DNA from: Bacteroides sp.
GTDB lineage: Bacteria > Bacteroidota > Bacteroidia > Bacteroidales > SM23-62
Direction: 5' to 3'
DNA length: 7,491 nt
Assembly (NCBI GenBank): GCA_030592145.1
Contig: JAUVKJ010000079.1
Location: 1-7,491, forward strand
The position numbers and the translations under genes are program-made. The notes beneath the pieces are model-generated. The model was not told the DNA's origin, did not search any database, and saw nothing but the letters and a program-made list of their open reading frames with translations. Below are positions 1 to 5,968 of this stretch, in pieces (the first letter of the stretch is position 1; each line of letters opens with the position of its first letter).

Positions 1-132
1 CTCGAAATGCATGACATCTCCGGGGATCCTGGCAACGAGCAACTTATCAAAGATCTGTTTGATAAACTCGAGGGACTTGGAAAAGAGATGGGAGACACCC
101 TCGATATCAGGTCATTCTTTACTGAATTTTAA
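1..132 (+). CDS. Sulfatase, C-terminal fragment (probable)
   Basis: An open frame enters from the left edge in frame 1 and ends at TAA (130-132), giving 43 residues. It begins LEMHDISGDPGNEQLI and ends with KEMGDTLDIRSFF. A 'hDhxxDPxExxNL'-like segment followed by a helix and a 'KEMGDxLDL' tail is how many Bacteroidota arylsulfatase-type enzymes end (alkaline-phosphatase superfamily, formylglycine-dependent). The catalytic domain, including the C/S-x-P-x-R formylglycine site, would lie upstream of the window and cannot be checked. The SGNH esterase starts 42 bp downstream on the same strand, so the two are likely cotranscribed and may act on the same sulfated, acylated glycan. The sulfatase call rests only on tail resemblance from memory. 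Another glycan-active enzyme is possible. Confidence 0.55.
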   Translation, partial: LEMHDISGDPGNEQLIKDLFDKLEGLGKEMGDTLDIRSFFTEF

Positions 133-174
133 TAAGAGCACCATGAAATAATCACTAACATATTTTAATGCAAC

Positions 175-966
175 ATGAAAAAATTAAGACTTAAATCAGA
201 AGCAAACCTGTCACGCAGGACATTTTTCAGGAATGCCGGCATCGGTACGGCAGCAATCACCGGTATACCGGCTTTGCTTACCTCGTGTGCTGATACAGAA
301 AAGACAAAAACATCTTTAACTAATTATTTTTCACAGGATGATGTCGTCCTGTTCCAGGGAGACTCCATTACCGATGCAGGCAGGGATAAAAAAAATGAGT
401 TGCCGAATCATTCCCGGTCATTCGGATCAGGGTATGCGTTCATTATCGCATCCAGAATGTTAGGGAATATGGCAGATAAAAACCTCACTATTTATAACCG
501 TGGGATCAGCGGCAATAAAGTATATCAATTAGCGGAACGCTGGCAAAAGGATTGCATCGACCTCAAACCGGATGTTTTAAGCATTCTGATAGGGGTGAAT
601 GATTATTGGCATCTGCGCGCAGGAAGATACGATGATACACATGAAGTTTATGAAAAAGATTACAGAGAATTATTAGCGCGGACAAAGACGGACTTACCAG
701 GTATAAAACTGATTATTTGCGAACCATTTGTGTTGGCCGGCACAACGGCTGTTGATGAGTCCTGGCTGGAGCCTTTTCGTCAATACCAGGAGATTGCCGC
801 CAGACTGGCCAATGAATTTGATGCTATATGGGTGCCTTTTCAGAAGGCGTTTGATCTGGCTACCGAGACCGCCCCTGCAACATACTGGACCGGCGATGGG
901 GTACATCCCTCTATGGCGGGTTGCCAGCAAATGGCGAAAACCTGGCTGAAGGCTCTGTATCAATAA
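175..966 (+). CDS. Exported SGNH/GDSL-family esterase lipoprotein
   Basis: 263-residue serine esterase of the SGNH hydrolase superfamily, probably a carbohydrate esterase or other small-acyl esterase acting in the cell envelope. All four family blocks are present: block I GDSIT at 62-66 with nucleophile Ser64, block II SGN at 112-114 (oxyanion Gly113), block III GVND at 140-143 (oxyanion Asn142), and block V DGVH at 241-244 giving Asp241 and His244 of the triad. The N-terminus has a twin-arginine-like motif SRRTFF (13-18), a short hydrophobic stretch, and the lipobox LLTSC ending at Cys38, so it is likely a Tat-exported lipoprotein. The start at 175 gives a complete signal sequence; there is no Shine-Dalgarno sequence, which is normal in Bacteroidota. 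It follows a probable sulfatase by 42 bp, which suggests stepwise deacylation and desulfation of a glycan. The exact substrate cannot be told: acetylxylan, rhamnogalacturonan and other acetylated sugars are all possible. Confidence 0.88.
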   Translation: MKKLRLKSEANLSRRTFFRNAGIGTAAITGIPALLTSCADTEKTKTSLTNYFSQDDVVLFQGDSITDAGRDKKNELPNHSRSFGSGYAFIIASRMLGNMADKNLTIYNRGISGNKVYQLAERWQKDCIDLKPDVLSILIGVNDYWHLRAGRYDDTHEVYEKDYRELLARTKTDLPGIKLIICEPFVLAGTTAVDESWLEPFRQYQEIAARLANEFDAIWVPFQKAFDLATETAPATYWTGDGVHPSMAGCQQMAKTWLKALYQ

Positions 967-1038
967 CAGGTTTTCTCAGGGTATGCCCCGCCATTCTTTC
1001 CCTTTTGACCCGTGTTGTATGGCAATGCGTCTGAATTA
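967..1038. other. Convergent intergenic gap, no clear terminator
   Basis: This 72-bp gap separates the end of the rightward esterase gene from the end of the leftward ATPase gene. Transcripts from both sides must end here or overlap. Only a short GGG-TATG-CCC stem (980-989) and a distant GCCAT/ATGGC pair are visible, neither with a proper U-tract, so no terminator is assigned. It marks the boundary between the glycan-degradation edge and the core metabolic genes. Confidence 0.5.
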
Positions 1039-2220
1039 TTAATTATCAATTAATTCATTCTTATTTGTAATAAAATACCCGGGACTGCATACTCTGATAT
1101 TATCTTTCATGAAGTAGGGAATTTTTACTGGAGCAATTATAAAACATTTATCGGGCTTGACATCCTCGAGTGCTTTCCAGAATTCCCTGGTTAATCCGGG
1201 AGATGTGGAGACTTTGCATTCAAATGCAAGGATGCGTTCACCTTTTTTCATAATCAGATCTATTTCCGAGCCGGTAGAAGTCCTGTAGAACATTGGATCC
1301 CAACCGGGCATCTCCGAAATGATATTTTCAATTATATAACCTTCCCAGGAAGCACCCAGTACTGGATGTGCGAACAGGTCTTCAAAACTTTCGATAGATA
1401 ATAACGAGTGAAGAATGCCGGTATCCCGGAAATAGATTTTTGGAGATTTTACCAGTCGCTTTTTAACATTTGCTTCATATGGTTCCAGCAAACGGATCAT
1501 AAAGGTATGTACCAACAGATCAACATAATTGCCCAGGGTCGTGTGGGAAACTCCCAGGGATTCGCCTAATCGTGATTTATTTAGGATTTGACCGTGTACA
1601 TGCGAAATCATTCTCCAGAAGCGATGCATCGATTCAGATGAGAGATTAAAACCGAGCTGGGGAATATCTCTTTCCAGGAAGGTCCGGATAAAATTATTCA
1701 GCCACTCAAATGCCAGTTCATCGTTCCCGGCAAGATATGCTCTCGGAAATCCTCCCCGATGCCAATGTTCCCTTATATCGAAATCCTGGACTACACCCGG
1801 GGGCGCTAATTCTGAAAGTAGAAATGGTGTCAATTCCAGGTAGAGTATTCTGCCTGCCAATGTTTCTGAACTCTGTTTTATAAGATCCTGAGAAGCTGAT
1901 CCCAAAATGAGAAAGAGACCGTTTCGCTTTTGCTCATCAATAAATGATCTCAATGAAGTAAACAGGTCAGGTTTTCTTTGTATTTCATCCAGGCATATAA
2001 GCCTGTTTTTGTACAAATCCAGAAATAGTTCAATTTCTTCAAGTTGAATGAGGTCGCTCTGTTTTTCCAGGTCCAGCTTGATTTTATTTTTCACTTTGGA
2101 GATGGCCTCATCAGCAAGGGTGGATTTTCCACATTGCCGGGGTCCCAGGATGGCAACAGCCGGATAATGATTTAAGGACCGCTTAATTTTTTGCTCTAAA
2201 TTCCTATGTATGTATACCAT
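1039..2220 (-). CDS. AAA_14 / DUF4143 family ATP-binding protein
   Basis: 393-residue protein of the widespread but poorly understood AAA_14-DUF4143 ATPase family. The N-terminal ATPase domain (about 1-200) has Walker A GPRQCGKST (26-34, Lys32) and Walker B LICLDEIQ (74-81, Asp78/Glu79), followed by a sensor-like LILGSAS (104-110). A central winged-helix-like segment lies at about 213-242 (LGESLGVSHTTLGNYVDLL). The C-terminal DUF4143 region resembles a PD-(D/E)xK nuclease fold: SWEGYIIENI (291-300), Asp321 in GSEIDLI, and Glu334-x-Lys336 in AFECKVS. Whether it cleaves DNA is not known. Length and start fit the family, and no frameshift is seen. It is the last of three leftward genes, but it has its own promoter and a more A+T-rich sequence than mazG, so it is probably expressed independently and may have been acquired horizontally. 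No toxin, antitoxin or other defence partner lies next to it. The family call is strong; cellular function is unknown. Confidence 0.9.
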   Translation of the reverse strand: MVYIHRNLEQKIKRSLNHYPAVAILGPRQCGKSTLADEAISKVKNKIKLDLEKQSDLIQLEEIELFLDLYKNRLICLDEIQRKPDLFTSLRSFIDEQKRNGLFLILGSASQDLIKQSSETLAGRILYLELTPFLLSELAPPGVVQDFDIREHWHRGGFPRAYLAGNDELAFEWLNNFIRTFLERDIPQLGFNLSSESMHRFWRMISHVHGQILNKSRLGESLGVSHTTLGNYVDLLVHTFMIRLLEPYEANVKKRLVKSPKIYFRDTGILHSLLSIESFEDLFAHPVLGASWEGYIIENIISEMPGWDPMFYRTSTGSEIDLIMKKGERILAFECKVSTSPGLTREFWKALEDVKPDKCFIIAPVKIPYFMKDNIRVCSPGYFITNKNELIDN

Positions 2221-2238
2221 GCTATATCCTAATAATCA

Positions 2239-2269
2239 CAAAGATATAACAAATACATGCAAATTGCAA
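2239..2269 (-). promoter_or_regulatory. Bacteroidota-type promoter for the AAA_14/DUF4143 gene
   Basis: Read on the minus strand, TATCTTTG (2246-2239) matches the Bacteroidota -7 consensus TAnnTTTG exactly. A TTG (2269-2267) at the -33 position lies exactly 20 bp upstream, the usual spacing. Transcription would start near 2232, giving a leader of only about 12 nt before the ATG at 2220. AGGA at 2220's upstream side (2230-2227) could serve as a weak ribosome-binding site. The match is by eye and start-site data are lacking. Confidence 0.6.
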
Positions 2270-2288
2270 GTTAGAGTTTCAATTTGCA
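2258..2288. repeat. Perfect 9-bp inverted repeat between mazG and the ATPase gene
   Basis: TGCAAATTG (2258-2266) and CAATTTGCA (2280-2288) are exact reverse complements separated by 13 bases. The loop holds the -33 TTG of the ATPase promoter, so the dyad could be an operator. Alternatively, it lies 27 bp past the mazG stop codon and is followed, in the mazG direction, by a T-rich run (TGTATTTGTTAT), so it could act as a weak intrinsic terminator for mazG. The arms are A+T-rich, which makes a strong RNA hairpin less likely. The sequence alone does not decide between the two. Confidence 0.5.
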
Positions 2289-2314
2289 GAGAATGCGAGA
2301 CACCCAGTAAGGTA

Positions 2315-3094
2315 TCAATCGTAGTCCTTGGCCTGCTCCCAGATCCCGTTCATTTCGTCGAGGTTCATGTCCCTGAGTTTGCGGCCTTTTTTCAGAGTGT
2401 TCTGTTCGAGGTAATTGAATCGCCTGATGAATTTAAGGTTGGTTTTTTCAAGGGCGGTCTCCGGATCGATCCCGTAAAGGCGGGCGGCATTGATCACTGA
2501 AAACAGGAGGTCTCCGAATTCCGATTCCATCCTGTCCCTGTCTTCTTTTTTGACCTCTTCTTCCAGTTCACTCAGTTCCTCACGGACCTTGTCCCATACC
2601 TGCTCCCGTTCATCCCAGTCGAATCCCACGGCCTTGACTTTCTCCTGGATCCGGTTGGCCTTGATCATGGCCGGGAGGGATCGGGGAACACCCTGGAGGA
2701 CGGATTTCCCTTCACGCATCTTCAGTTCTTCCCAGTTTCTTTTCACATCTTCCGCACTATTCACATTGGTGTCACCAAATATATGGGGATGGCGGTAGAT
2801 CAGTTTCTCGTTCAGGTTGCGGGTGACGTCTGCAATGTCAAAATCTTCGGTTTCGGACCCGATCTTCGCGTAAAAGACGATGTGCAGGAGAAGATCGCCC
2901 AGTTCCTTCATGATCTCGTTCTGGTCCTTTTCCAGGATTGCATCAGCCAGCTCATAGGTTTCCTCTATGGTCAGGTTACGCAATGATTCGTTGGTCTGTG
3001 TTTTGTCCCAGGGACATTCCTTCCTCAGCCGGTCCATGATCTCCAGTAATTCCCGGAACACCTTTAATTTTTCCTCCAAGCTGTTCATAATCAT
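2315..3094 (-). CDS. mazG: Nucleoside triphosphate pyrophosphohydrolase MazG
   Basis: 259 residues, close to the 263 of E. coli MazG, with the same tandem two-domain layout. MazG hydrolyses (d)NTPs to the monophosphate and pyrophosphate in the cytoplasm. It clears abnormal nucleotides and, in E. coli, affects ppGpp levels. The N-terminal signature CPWDK is at 27-31. The first domain has EETYE (44-48) and ELGD (64-67); the second has EELSE (172-176) and EFGD (192-195). These are the EExxE...ExxD metal-binding sets, and both are intact. The C-terminal KFIRRF (221-226) fits the conserved nucleotide-contact segment. The start could be the ATG at 3094 or the in-frame ATG two codons later at 3088; neither has a good Shine-Dalgarno sequence. 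It follows the DUF62 gene by 31 bp with no visible terminator, so the two are probably one transcript. Confidence 0.96.
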   Translation of the reverse strand: MIMNSLEEKLKVFRELLEIMDRLRKECPWDKTQTNESLRNLTIEETYELADAILEKDQNEIMKELGDLLLHIVFYAKIGSETEDFDIADVTRNLNEKLIYRHPHIFGDTNVNSAEDVKRNWEELKMREGKSVLQGVPRSLPAMIKANRIQEKVKAVGFDWDEREQVWDKVREELSELEEEVKKEDRDRMESEFGDLLFSVINAARLYGIDPETALEKTNLKFIRRFNYLEQNTLKKGRKLRDMNLDEMNGIWEQAKDYD

Positions 3095-3125
3095 CCGCCG
3101 TTAATTGTTTTGGTTTCCTTATTTA

Positions 3126-3947
3126 CTACCGGGTCCTGCTTTTTGCAGCAGCCTGTTTGCCCTCCTCCTGTTTCTCGGAAAATTTCACCCGTATACCCGA
3201 ATTGATAGCCAATCCAAGCAGATCGGCCACATTGCCACTATTCATGGCAATTTCCAGGAGTCCCACGCTGTTAAAAATCGCAAGGATCTCGCCTGCCGGG
3301 GTTTCGTTGTAATACCGGTTGATCTTTTTTATCACGTAATGGTTGCTCTGTACATAGATCTCGAAATCCTGGCCTTTCCCGATGCGCTCGAACAAGTCCT
3401 CCGAGATATTGGTAATGGCATTTCGGAATGAATCAATATAGATTACAGATCCGGTGAGCACATTTTTATCGATGGCAGCCCGGATGGGTATCCGCTGCCG
3501 GAACTCCTTTACCGGCTTGCCCAGGGATTCAGGCTTTTCTCCGCCGGCCAGTTTACAGGCAGTATCTGCAAAAACACTGAAACTGGTGAAGCTTTTCAGG
3601 TCTTTGGGTGAATTCAGTGAAATAATCCTGTCTGTCTCCTCGCTGAACAGCAGTCCGAATATCCCGTTATCCGTCCCTATGAAGAAATGCTTTTTGTATT
3701 CCACCAGGAGAAAGGGTATGTCCTTGCCTCCTTCAGTGTTTACCCCGATAATGTGAATGCTCCCCGGCGGGAAATTATGGAATGAATTCCTGAGAATAAA
3801 TGCCGCATTGCTGATGTTAAAAGCCGGTACCTGGTGGGAGATGTCAATGATCTGTATCTGCGGACACCGGCTGAGGATCTTGCCCTTTATGGCTCCGACG
3901 TAGTAATCGTTGGTATTCCAATCAGTTGTAAGGGTAACAATGCTCAT
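3126..3947 (-). CDS. SAM hydroxide adenosyltransferase family (DUF62) protein, variant active site
   Basis: 273-residue protein of the DUF62 family (SAM-dependent chlorinase/fluorinase and SAM hydrolase). Characterised members split S-adenosylmethionine into adenosine or halo-adenosine plus methionine. Family landmarks are the N-terminal TLTTDW with DYYVGAIKGKI (5-24), DISHQVP (35-41), FFIGTDNGIFGLL (88-100), and the C-terminal-domain motif GSVIYIDSFRNAITNI (166-181). The Asp-Arg-His water-activating triad of archaeal hydroxide adenosyltransferases is not visible: the usual VDPGVGTxR segment reads GVNTEGGKDI (68-77), and the FHGRDxFAP segment reads FSVFADTA (123-130), without the His. The last 15 or so residues (EKQEEGKQAAAKSRTR) are a charged tail. 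The ATG at 3947 begins directly at the family N-terminus. The gene is divergent from phoH across a 97-bp gap and leads into mazG. Fold assignment is firm, but SAM hydrolysis by this variant is uncertain. Confidence 0.88.
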   Translation of the reverse strand: MSIVTLTTDWNTNDYYVGAIKGKILSRCPQIQIIDISHQVPAFNISNAAFILRNSFHNFPPGSIHIIGVNTEGGKDIPFLLVEYKKHFFIGTDNGIFGLLFSEETDRIISLNSPKDLKSFTSFSVFADTACKLAGGEKPESLGKPVKEFRQRIPIRAAIDKNVLTGSVIYIDSFRNAITNISEDLFERIGKGQDFEIYVQSNHYVIKKINRYYNETPAGEILAIFNSVGLLEIAMNSGNVADLLGLAINSGIRVKFSEKQEEGKQAAAKSRTR

Positions 3948-3979
3948 TGAAGGTGGCTTCTACCGGGAAGAATTTATTA

Positions 3980-4009
3980 TTGTGAAGTCAAAAATTTCGA
4001 CTTATTTTG
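3980..4009 (+). promoter_or_regulatory. Candidate phoH operon promoter
   Basis: TTG (3980-3982) and TTATTTTG (4002-4009) lie 19 bp apart. The second differs from the Bacteroidota -7 consensus TAnnTTTG at one base. A start near 4016 would give a leader of about 29 nt ahead of the phoH ATG. It is the best match by eye in the divergent gap. No comparable match was found for the leftward DUF62 gene, whose promoter remains unassigned. Confidence 0.4.
3985..4003. promoter_or_regulatory. Near-perfect 19-bp palindrome, possible operator
   Basis: AAGTCAAAAATTTCGACTT pairs with its own reverse complement at 8 of 9 positions around the central A (3994); only 3990/3998 fail. It fills the spacer between the candidate -33 and -7 elements of the phoH promoter and lies 38 bp from the start of the divergent DUF62 gene. 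A dimeric regulator bound here could control both directions. The A+T-rich core makes chance occurrence possible. Confidence 0.4.
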
Positions 4010-4044
4010 TAAAGGATAAAAGTAAGCAATATTATACATATTGA

Positions 4045-4992
4045 ATGATCGAAAAGAAAATTAATGTGGAGGGGATTGACCCGGTGAAATTGTTTGGTAT
4101 TAACAATTCCCGGTTTGACAGGCTAAAGCAGAATTTTCCCAGGATAATGATTATATCACGCGGCAGCGAGCTGATCCTCAGGGGAGAAGAGAAGGAACTT
4201 GCCAGGTTCGAGAAGACCTTTAACCTTCTGATCGATTATATTCAAGGTACAGAGAACCCGGATGAGCAGGAAATGGAGGAATTACTCCAGGGGAACGGAA
4301 AGGAAATCCTTGCAAACAAAAAGGCATCTGGCGATGTTTTGCTGTATGGGGAAAGCGGGAAACCCATAAGGGCCAGAACCGTAAACCAGAAGGCACTTGT
4401 AAAGAGTTGCGAAGAGACCGACCTGATGTTTGCCATCGGTCCCGCAGGAACCGGAAAAACCTATACAGCGATAGCCCTGGCTGTAAGAGCATTGAAACAA
4501 AGGCAGGTTAAAAGGATCATTCTAACACGTCCCGCCGTTGAGGCCGGTGAACGCCTGGGGTTCCTCCCGGGCGATTACAAGGAGAAACTGGATCCTTACC
4601 TTCAGCCCCTATACGCTGCACTGAACGATATGATCCCCTCCAGGAAACTAAGGGGTTTCCTGGAAGACAATACCATACAGATAGCACCTCTGGCTTTCAT
4701 GCGGGGGAGGACCCTTGACAATGCCTTTGTCATCCTGGATGAAGCACAGAACGCCACGGCCATGCAATTGAAAATGTTCCTTACCCGCATGGGGAAAAAT
4801 GCCACGTTTATTATAACGGGCGACCTGACACAGATTGATCTTCCCAGCAAGAGAGATTCCGGGCTTCTGAGGGCCATTGACCTGCTGAAGAAGATCGAGG
4901 GGATCTCTATTGTCTACTTTGATACGAGAGATATTGTACGTCACAAACTGGTGAAACATATCGTTAAAGCATACGAGGCGAGCCAGGAATAA
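4045..4992 (+). CDS. phoH: PhoH family ATPase
   Basis: 315-residue cytoplasmic P-loop ATPase of the PhoH/YbeZ type, linked in other bacteria to RNA metabolism and to ribosome maturation with the YbeY endonuclease. Walker A GPAGTGKT is at 132-139 (Lys138), and Walker B VILDEAQN at 229-236 (Asp232/Glu233). The family blocks TRPAVEAGERLGFLPGD (161-177), TGDLTQIDLP (258-267) and SGLLRAIDLL (272-281) are all present. The N-terminal 70 or so residues (IMIISRGSELILRGEEKEL) fit the small KH-like domain seen before the PhoH ATPase domain. Length is as expected for YbeZ-like members rather than the shorter PhoH or the PIN-fused PhoH2. The ATG at 4045 has no Shine-Dalgarno sequence. purC starts 28 bp downstream, so they likely share a transcript. 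From memory, phoH next to purC is a common order in Bacteroidales. No ybeY is in the window. Confidence 0.95.
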   Translation: MIEKKINVEGIDPVKLFGINNSRFDRLKQNFPRIMIISRGSELILRGEEKELARFEKTFNLLIDYIQGTENPDEQEMEELLQGNGKEILANKKASGDVLLYGESGKPIRARTVNQKALVKSCEETDLMFAIGPAGTGKTYTAIALAVRALKQRQVKRIILTRPAVEAGERLGFLPGDYKEKLDPYLQPLYAALNDMIPSRKLRGFLEDNTIQIAPLAFMRGRTLDNAFVILDEAQNATAMQLKMFLTRMGKNATFIITGDLTQIDLPSKRDSGLLRAIDLLKKIEGISIVYFDTRDIVRHKLVKHIVKAYEASQE

Positions 4993-5020
4993 GAACATGA
5001 ATTTAATACTATAAAACAAA

Positions 5021-5968
5021 ATGGAAAAAGCAATTAAGAGTACCGATTTCAATTTTCCCGGATTAAAAGATGTCTACCACGGTAAGGTAAGAGATGTGTA
5101 TAATATCGATGACAGGTTTCTTGTCATGGTCGTATCCGACCGCATATCTGCCTTTGACGTGGTACAGCCCAGGGGCATTCCTTACAAGGGACAGGTGTTG
5201 AACCAGATCGCCAATAAATTCCTTGATGCCACTTCGGATATTGTGCCCAACTGGAAGATTGCTTCTCCCGATCCGAATGTATGCATTGGCCATTTTGCAG
5301 AGCCTTTCAGGGTTGAGATGGTGATCCGCGGATATCTTACCGGACATGCATGGAGGGAGTACAAGGCGGGCAAGCGTACACTCAGCGGGGTTCCCATGCC
5401 GGAGGGTATCAAGGAGCACGACCGTTTTCCGGAACCCATTATCACACCGGCCACCAAGGCAGAGGAAGGGCATGATGAGGACATTTCAAGGGAAGATATC
5501 CTTGATAGGGGACTGGTAAGCGAGGAAGATTATAATCTCCTGGAGGACTATACCTGTAAGGTTTATCAGCGGGGAACGGAAATGGCTGCAGAAAAGGGCT
5601 TGATTCTTGTTGACACCAAGTACGAATTCGGGAAAAAGGACGGAAAAATCTACCTGATCGACGAAATCCACACCCCTGATTCTTCCCGGTATTTCTATGC
5701 AGACGGATACCAGGAGCGGCAGGATAAGGGTATGGGACAGAAACAGCTTTCAAAGGAATTCGTGAGGGAATGGCTCATGGATCATAATTTCCAGGGACTC
5801 GAGGGACAGACCGTTCCGGAAATGCCCGATGAGTTTGTTAATGAAGTAACTGACCGGTATATTGAATTATATGAGAAAATCACCGGCGAAACGTTCGAAC
5901 GGGTCGATTATTCCAATGTGATGAAACGAATAGAGGACAATGTGAATAACTTTCTCAAAACCATATGA
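5021..5968 (+). CDS. purC: Phosphoribosylaminoimidazole-succinocarboxamide synthase (SAICAR synthetase)
   Basis: 315-residue enzyme of de novo purine synthesis. It joins CAIR and aspartate with ATP hydrolysis to give SAICAR, in the cytoplasm. Family signatures are the N-terminal GKVRDVY (21-27), SDRISAFD (39-46) with KGQVLNQIA (56-64), [14 protein letters not shown] (101-114), [15 protein letters not shown] (142-156), and [13 protein letters not shown] (212-224), which carries the acidic residues for nucleotide and metal binding. [12 protein letters not shown] (241-252) is the usual late block. It is longer than the roughly 237-residue enterobacterial PurC and matches the long, yeast Ade1-like form normal in Bacteroidota. 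The ATG at 5021 is preceded by an A-rich leader (ATAAAACAAA), a typical Bacteroidota start context. The stop codon overlaps the next gene's start as ATGA, which suggests coupled translation. No purine riboswitch was seen, and the 28-bp gap is too short for one. Confidence 0.97.
   Translation: MEKAIKSTDFNFPGLKDVYHGKVRDVYNIDDRFLVMVVSDRISAFDVVQPRGIPYKGQVLNQIANKFLDATSDIVPNWKIASPDPNVCIGHFAEPFRVEMVIRGYLTGHAWREYKAGKRTLSGVPMPEGIKEHDRFPEPIITPATKAEEGHDEDISREDILDRGLVSEEDYNLLEDYTCKVYQRGTEMAAEKGLILVDTKYEFGKKDGKIYLIDEIHTPDSSRYFYADGYQERQDKGMGQKQLSKEFVREWLMDHNFQGLEGQTVPEMPDEFVNEVTDRYIELYEKITGETFERVDYSNVMKRIEDNVNNFLKTI
5965..5968 (+). other. ATGA stop/start overlap between purC and the LysM gene
   Basis: The ATG of the LysM gene (5965-5967) shares bases with the TGA of purC (5966-5968). 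This is the standard arrangement for translational coupling by ribosome re-initiation. It fixes the LysM start and supports phoH-purC-LysM as one operon. Confidence 0.85.

Noticed and set aside
1038..1054. ATTAATT / AATTAAT inverted repeat around the stop codon of the ATPase gene
   Set aside because: It consists only of A and T with 7-bp arms and a 3-base loop, is expected by chance in such sequence, and would form too weak a hairpin for a terminator.
1039..2220. The DUF4143 ATPase as part of a toxin-antitoxin or phage-defence module
   Set aside because: No small partner gene, nuclease, methylase or other defence gene lies on either side; the neighbours are an esterase and mazG.
2315..3094. 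MazG as the antitoxin-linked partner of a mazEF locus
   Set aside because: No mazE or mazF reading frame is present, and the 259-residue two-domain form is the housekeeping enzyme.
2210..3431. Plus-strand open frames across mazG and the start of the DUF62 region
   Set aside because: They are antisense to conserved genes. The one at 2210 also crosses the intergenic promoter region and has no motif of its own.
4993..5020. Possible purine riboswitch ahead of purC
   Set aside because: The gap is only 28 bp and A/T-rich, too short for an aptamer.
4648..5473. Long minus-strand open frames opposite phoH and purC (134 and 136 residues)
   Set aside because: They lie wholly opposite clearly conserved genes, have no recognisable domains, and show the Cys/Arg/Pro-rich composition of antisense frames.
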